Below, in pieces: positions 63,015-64,000 of a DNA stretch of 64,000 nt. A program made the position numbers and the translations under genes. Every line of letters starts with the position of its first letter. Within the stretch, counting starts at the first letter, position 1. Location of the stretch: positions 1,302,001 to 1,366,000 of the forward strand of contig JBLHVN010000001.1 in assembly GCA_047630275.1 (NCBI GenBank). Reading direction: 5' to 3'. Source of the stretch: GCA-2720865 sp047630275. GTDB taxonomy: Bacteria > Bdellovibrionota > Bacteriovoracia > Bacteriovoracales > Bacteriovoracaceae. The notes beneath the pieces were generated by a model, which did no database searches, was not told the DNA's origin, and saw nothing but the letters and a program-made list of their open reading frames with translations.

Positions 63015-64000
63015 ATGAAATCCATTATTTGGACCAGCTTAATCCTTCTTATGTTCTCGATCAATCCGTCGTTTGCGGGCTTTACTGATCCTGGGAGCTT
63101 TGACGTTAAAGCGGCTTTTACAGAGCTTAACCAAGAGCCAAGTGACCCCATTGTTTTAGCTAATATTCCAAAAGCCTTAATATTAGAAGAAGCCAAAAAG
63201 GCCATCCTCGCTGAAGGCACAACAATAGTAGAAGTTCACCGCTTAGACCTAGATCCAACGAATAGACTTGTCATCTTTGAAGGAGTGACTGAACTTCCTG
63301 CTGATGTCTTAGCCGATATGAATGAAATCGGAGGAATTGAAGCTTCTGACGTTACTCTTTCTCGTCACAAGTTCTCTATTCACTTTGAACTTCCATCAGC
63401 TAAAAAGTTGGCCTTAACTCGTTATTTTCAAATCACTATTAGAAGCTTAAAGATTGGCGGACAAGACTATACAAACGCCACTCATGTTCTTGGGCAATTT
63501 GCCGTAGGACTAATGCTTAATACAAGCTTTATGGACTATATGCTTGAAGTTAAGCCAGAAGTTCAGGTGTCTGATGAGAATCCATCTTTAATGATCAAAC
63601 AATTAATTGAAAATAAAGGACTTCGTTTTAGAGGCAATACGATCGCTTTTAAACTAGACCTAACAATGATCCCACAACTTGCTGCTTATAAAGACCTAGA
63701 AGGTCTTAGAGTTTGGGGAGTAACACCTACCATCTTAAGAGGCACCAATGGGCAGAGCGCCCTTCGGATTGAAGCAGGAATAGGAAGGCCAAACTCTGCA
63801 TGGATTAAAGAGTCTGATAAAAGACATAATGATGATGAAGAGAACCTAATGAGCGCTAGAGAAGAGCTTTATGCTGAATACTCTAGAACTGATGTTCTTA
63901 TGCAGGACCTTGAGCATTATATAAGTGAGATGGCAGGGACCCTTGGTCTCTCTAAGTTCAATATAAGACAAGGTGAAGAGTATAATTCTTTATCAGGAAA
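63015..64000 (+). CDS. Secreted protein of unknown function, cut by the window edge
   Basis: An open frame of at least 328 codons from the ATG at 63015 runs to the edge. A signal peptide covers residues 1-20 (M-K-S-I-I-W-T-S-L-I-L-L, cleavage after S-F-A). The mature part is alpha/beta with repeated E-L-P and F-x-I-x-F strands and a basic/acidic loop (D-K-R-H-N-D-D-E-E). No family is recognised. The antisense frame at 62984-63220 is a shadow. AAAAGGG lies upstream of the ATG. Confidence 0.75.
   Translation, partial: MKSIIWTSLILLMFSINPSFAGFTDPGSFDVKAAFTELNQEPSDPIVLANIPKALILEEAKKAILAEGTTIVEVHRLDLDPTNRLVIFEGVTELPADVLADMNEIGGIEASDVTLSRHKFSIHFELPSAKKLALTRYFQITIRSLKIGGQDYTNATHVLGQFAVGLMLNTSFMDYMLEVKPEVQVSDENPSLMIKQLIENKGLRFRGNTIAFKLDLTMIPQLAAYKDLEGLRVWGVTPTILRGTNGQSALRIEAGIGRPNSAWIKESDKRHNDDEENLMSAREELYAEYSRTDVLMQDLEHYISEMAGTLGLSKFNIRQGEEYNSLSG

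Noticed and set aside
1..64000. tRNA, rRNA, insertion sequence or prophage genes
   Set aside because: None of the intergenic stretches shows a cloverleaf or transposase/integrase frame by eye; a tRNA scan would settle it.

Overview
The window is A+T-rich, gene-dense chromosomal DNA from a Gram-negative bacterium. Several features suggest a predatory Bdellovibrionota, probably near Bacteriovorax/Halobacteriovorax/Peredibacter. These are the unusually high share of secreted or lipoprotein 'hypotheticals' with clean signal peptides, a lysine-rich histone H1-like protein ending in a SWIB domain, CcsA/ResB (system II) cytochrome c maturation, and cell-wall and nucleic-acid scavenging enzymes. This placement is inference from gene content; there is no rRNA or marker tree here. 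I see no tRNA, rRNA, insertion sequence, prophage or CRISPR array.

Layout. 1-6.4 kb: a GLUG-repeat lipoprotein (minus strand, cut by the window edge, signal peptide broken by a one-base homopolymer shift), a lipoprotein with two WHH nuclease-like domains, and a secreted cysteine-repeat protein. 6.4-15.2 kb: ccsA-resB, a multi-pass membrane protein, a penicillin-acylase family hydrolase, a thiamine pyrophosphokinase-like protein, a small cytochrome c, a GNAT enzyme, the H1/SWIB protein and a cold-shock protein whose leader can hide its own ribosome binding site. 15.2-19.9 kb: secreted proteins of unknown role, including a three-gene operon headed by a secretin-like protein. 20.1-25.3 kb: an operon mmsA-urc1-urc4-upp-udk, read here as the URC route of uracil catabolism joined to salvage. 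25.4-33 kb: a secreted kinase-fold protein, then putA-proC-DUF4442-LysR for proline use.

33-48.5 kb is mostly secreted or envelope material: a TPR protein with Nif3, a 38-residue membrane peptide, a 50-bp palindromic tandem repeat, two large Gly-rich secreted proteins sharing a C-terminal motif, a VanY-type peptidase, a permuted papain-fold protein, a minimal subtilase, a 1.2k-residue coiled-coil/GxxxG protein and a clan-CD-like protein. 48.5-57.2 kb: a methyltransferase, MscS, an RDD protein, then (minus) pyrB, a carA-carB fusion, pyrF and a pterin dehydratase. 57.3-64 kb: a PD-(D/E)XK-like orphan, an extended GmhB-like phosphatase, more secreted proteins and a monofunctional peptidoglycan glycosyltransferase; the last gene runs off the edge.

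Together, the cell appears able to make pyrimidines de novo (pyrB, carAB, pyrF), salvage them (upp, udk) and burn them (urc1, urc4, mmsA), and to oxidise proline. That suits an organism fed by pulses of digested prey RNA and protein. The many exported hydrolase-like proteins are the most likely place for undescribed biology.
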